This document shows positions 61,196 through 64,000 of a stretch of DNA of 64,000 bases, piece by piece. The position numbers and the translations under genes are program-made. The stretch lies in the NCBI GenBank assembly GCA_039545295.1, contig BCIK01000009.1, forward strand, positions 705,859-769,858. Reading direction: 5' to 3'. A model generated the notes under the pieces. It did no database searches, had not been told where the DNA came from, and worked only from the letters and a program-made list of their open reading frames with translations. Each line of letters opens with the position of its first letter. Position 1 is the first letter of the stretch. This DNA is from Udeniomyces pyricola. Lineage: Eukaryota; Basidiomycota; Tremellomycetes; Cystofilobasidiales; Mrakiaceae.

Positions 61196-61593
61196 AAAGA
61201 AAAGAAAAACAAGACGGAAGAACCAAGAACATACACCTGTTTCTCGGATTCCCCCTCCCCCTTGTTTCCTCCCTGAGTTTCTCTTTTNCCCCCCCCCCCC
61301 CTTCTTTTCTTTTTAGGAAAACCCCTTTTTGGGCCTCGTCGCGTTGTATTGTACTGCATGGTTTCTCTCCTTGTTTCCTTTTCTGTTTTCTTCCTTCCTA
61401 TAATCATGATGGTCTCCTTTTAATCACGCTGTTTTCTTCCTCTTTGGAGATGAGACGGAACGAGAAAAGAGTTTTTTTGGTTTCGATGTGTTCGGGGGGG
61501 CTCGACACCGTCATTAGGATAGTGTGTGAGATGGTTGTGGGGTTCCCATACCATGATGACGGACCCGATCAATCACGTTCATGAGGTGGGAAG

Positions 61594-61617
61594 ATGGATG
61601 ATGATGATGATGATGAT
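61594..61617. repeat. (GAT)n microsatellite
   Basis: About seven GAT units in a row in non-coding sequence. Confidence 0.8.
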
Positions 61618-61848
61618 ATGGACTGTGGGAAGGTGCATGATGGGGTGATCATGTTATATAGGTGGATCGAAAAAAGGTTTCACGTCGTTTTACTCGTAGC
61701 ATGGCATGTGGCATGCGTGTGCGTACGTACGTACATACATAGTCCCATTTCCCCCTTAACCGAACGAACAAATCTACAGAGAGTCTTTTTTTCTAAATAT
61801 ATATGTATATATATATAGTTCATTTTATTTGTTTAGTTTTTCCTAGTC

Positions 61849-61850
<2 letters not shown>

Positions 61851-61879
<29 letters not shown>

Positions 61880-61886
61880 CATACAT
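61851..61886. repeat. (ACAT)n tetranucleotide microsatellite
   Basis: Nine ACAT units, perfect, in the RPB7/Afg1-like convergent spacer. Confidence 0.85.
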
Positions 61887-61981
61887 CTCTCCTAAGTTTA
61901 CATATCCATCTATTCCCGGCCTTGATCTCCTAGTCCTCTCATCTACACCTCCTTTTCTCTCTCTCTCTCTTCCAACTCATC

Positions 61982-63919
61982 TCATCTCATCTTTCCCTTC
62001 CCCCCTTCCTCGTCCTCCTTACCCCCATCCCCCTCCTCCTCCTCCATCCCTTCCTCCTCTCTAAACCCATCCCTTCCAAACCCCTCCTTTTTCCCACCCC
62101 AACCCCTTCCGACGCCGAAAAAGTGTCGGTCCGAGAGCAACGGCGCATTCGTTCGAGGACTTCCTGATTTGGTCAAATCCGTCGTCGTCGTCGTCCGGGG
62201 ATCGTTGGGTCCAGGTGAAGAGAATGGCAACGACGACGACGACGATGACGGAGCAAAAGAAGAAGAAGAAGAAGAAGAAGAAGAAGAAGAAGAAGAAGAA
62301 GAAGAAGAAGCGGAAATCGCCGTTCGTCTCGGTGAATCATACGTTGCTTCCGATGCGAAATCATCCGATACCACCGTCGCAGCCATGCCGCCGCCACGGT
62401 GAGAAGAAACAGTAGCAGCAGCAGCAGCCGCCATCGACGGTGAGAAGCCGAGGGTATAATCATAGAGGTTCGCCGTCGTCGGAGGGAGTCGTTGAGCAGA
62501 ATAAGGTAACGGAACATTCACTGGGTTTGTATCGGTCATGGTCGTCGGAGTGGGTGGAGTAAGAGGACCACCAGAGGAAGTGGGCGTTCCAGAAGAAGCA
62601 GAAGAAGAAGAAGAAGAAGAAGAAGAAGAAGGAGATTCCCAGGATCGGACGATCATAGGTAACGGGTTGTGGCGTCGGCGTCGGGAAGGACGGGCGGGAT
62701 GCGATGATCCGGTCGTTGATGTCGTCGTCGTGGTGCAAGAAGAAGAAGAAGACGAAGCCGAAGACAGACTTGGGAAGTCGGTAGGAGAAGTAGCCGTCCC
62801 AGCAGTAGCAGCAGCAGCATCGAGAAGAGGGATAAGCGTCAACGAACTGGCCGAGGTAGACGAACCAGAGCCAGGAGGAGGGAGAGGAGGAGCGGGGGAG
62901 GTCATTTGGGTCAACCGAGAGAGTGCGCGTTTGTAAGCAAAGATCTCATCGGCGCCTGTGAAGAGAGCGAGGTTAGAGAACGCGCCCCCTCCTCCTCCTC
63001 CACTTCTGCTACTGCTGCTACTACTTGAAGTTTTGGCGGGACTAGAAGAGGTAGTGATATTGGGATCAGATTGGGAAGATGTGCCGGCTTGATCACCCTC
63101 CTCCTGGTTGTAAACCGACACGTTCGGTCTCGTCGGTTCGTCCATCTCCTTCTGCATCTCCGACAGCGCTTCTGCCAGCAACGGATCCACTTCCTGGTGG
63201 CTCTGGTGGGGATCGTTCGATGAAGCGGTAGTGGTAGCGGCAGCATCGGGGAAGAAGAGCGAGCTGAGAGGGGTCGTGGAGTGGATGTGAAGCGTGGTTT
63301 GGGATTCGTAGAGAGCGTCGAGAAGGTTAATGAGTCGACGAGCTTGGTTCTTCATGGAGGTCTTGATGGGAGGGACTGAGAGAAAGAGAGAGAGAGAGAG
63401 AGAGAGCGGTCGAGAACCATCGTTTGATAAAGTAAGTTGGGCAGAAGAGATGAGATAGGACGAAACCCACAGACAAATGCGAATGCAAGAAGAAGAAGAA
63501 AGAAAAAGAAAAAAAAAAAGACGAACCGTCAGAGAGAAAGACATGACTGTACGTCGATGCAATCGATAAGTAATCTGCTGGACCGAGAGCCTGAAGGGAA
63601 AGCGGACCACACAGGAGAGAAGAAATGATGGACAAGAAAGAAAGCTCGATCAGGCCTTCTGTCCATTTTGTCGATGTCTTCTCCTTTTTTTTTTTCCTCT
63701 CCTTCGCTCCTCGAACATCCTCAACGAGAAAGCAACAACATCAAGGTTCAAGCCTACATCCGAGCCCAACCCAAAGAGCGCAAAAGAAAGAGGCTCGTAC
63801 CGTTTCACATAGTTCCGCAAAGCTGAACCGAGCGTATCGATGCCCTGTCTCGGGACAAACTGGGGTTTGCCGCTGGATTGTCAAGGGTCGGTTGTAGATC
63901 GTCAGCGTCAAGGAGTGAA
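61982..63919 (-). CDS. 3' part of an Afg1/Lace1-like mitochondrial ATPase (partial)
   Basis: Three 3' exons are in the window: 63919-63801, 63590-63527 and 63375-61982. The Walker motifs lie beyond the right edge. Family features are LTIYNRPLTIQR, RYARFSFAELCET, ALGPADYLSIASTYSHVFLSD, then VPPIKTSMKNQARRLINLLDALYE, and FTGADEIFAYKRALSRLTQMTSP. This is the sensor-2/C-lobe of Afg1-type AAA ATPases, which act in mitochondria on complex IV subunits or proteostasis. The end is very odd: beyond MTSP there are about 300 more residues of Ser/Thr/Pro low complexity, including long poly-Ser runs encoded by GAA repeats on the + strand. It finishes with FFGVGRGWGGKKEGF and an acidic tail. The intron before exon 63375 begins GTTCGT. 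The 63920-64000 stretch looks intronic. Confidence 0.8.
62257..62310. repeat. (GAA)n/(AAG)n trinucleotide repeat encoding poly-Ser
   Basis: About 17 perfect AAG/GAA units on the + strand. The - strand reads (TCT)n in the frame of the Afg1-like gene, giving a poly-Ser run. A second, shorter tract lies at 62597-62631. Confidence 0.9.
62597..62631. repeat. Second GAA/AAG repeat in the Afg1-like tail
   Basis: About ten GAA/AAG units (with one CAG-type interruption near the left) that again translate as Ser on the - strand. Confidence 0.85.
63385..63406. repeat. (GA)n microsatellite at an intron 3' end
   Basis: About eleven GA units. On the gene strand (-) they form the pyrimidine tract just before the acceptor of the last Afg1-like exon. 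Confidence 0.8.
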
Positions 63920-64000
63920 CTGAGAGAGGATGTACATCGGTCAATGATGGGAGAAGACAGGAATGGGGGGATAAATATTGAAGGGGGAGGAGGAAGTAAA

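Larger units (their letters stand above)
61196..61981. other. Convergent intergenic region between RPB7 and the Afg1-like gene
   Basis: About 790 bases. It starts with a pyrimidine-rich RPB7 3' flank including an N at 61288 beside a C-run. It then holds a GAT repeat (61594-61617), TATATA runs near 61800-61818 and an ACAT tetranucleotide tract. No gene is seen. Confidence 0.55.

Noticed and set aside
1..64000. Transposons, retroelements, telomere repeats, CRISPR arrays, viral genes
   Set aside because: I found no integrase, transposase or reverse-transcriptase frame, no long terminal repeats, no TTAGGG-type array and no spaced direct repeats.

Overview
The window is nuclear DNA from an intron-rich fungus, most likely a basidiomycetous yeast. 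The reasons are genes split by many short GT-AG introns (about 50 to 150 bases), fungal gene families (Yme2, Pim1/Lon, Ecm4-type transferase, Yor1-type ABC pump, Nup1-like nucleoporin), and a RhoGEF-PH-FYVE protein laid out like Don1 of Ustilago. High intron density and very small exons would fit a tremellomycete or cystofilobasidial yeast, but that level of placement is only a guess. I see no transposon, rRNA, intact tRNA, CRISPR or viral sequence. Two isolated N bases sit beside C homopolymers. All gene models were spliced by eye. Where I list exons, the reading phase closes across every junction.

Layout: 1-694 (+), 3' end of an epimerase-like gene. 1576-6249 (+), mitochondrial escape protein Yme2. 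7957-12447 (-), FG nucleoporin of the Nup1/Nup153 type. 12975-14850 (-), glutathionyl-hydroquinone reductase/omega-class GST (Ecm4 type). 15458-20259 (+), candidate Zip2/SHOC1-like meiotic protein with an XPF-like core. 21277-22954 (+), His-rich disordered stress/allergen-like protein. 23732-29065 (-), Don1/FGD-like Rho GEF. 30276-34979 (-), mitochondrial Lon protease. 35676-36681 (-), small mitochondrial membrane protein of unknown function. 37141-44418 (-), Yor1-like ABCC transporter. 45834-50087 (+), Cys-rich single-pass receptor-like protein. 50761-53129 (+), helical, probably mitochondrial, protein. 53454-55593 (-), DUF1365 protein. 56816-59011 (+), class II cAMP phosphodiesterase Pde1. 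59615-61195 (+), Rpb7. 61982-63919 (-), 3' part of an Afg1-like mitochondrial ATPase.

There is no operon logic, but five or six of the sixteen genes are predicted to act in mitochondria: Yme2, Lon, Afg1, the small membrane protein, the 638-residue helical protein and perhaps Ecm4. Two others belong to polarity and nutrient signalling (Cdc42-type GEF, Pde1).

The most unusual signals are in RNA processing. A GTTCGT 5' splice site recurs in at least four genes. Internal exons of 11 to 23 bases encode family-conserved motifs. The gene-level result most worth following up is the Zip2/SHOC1-like protein.
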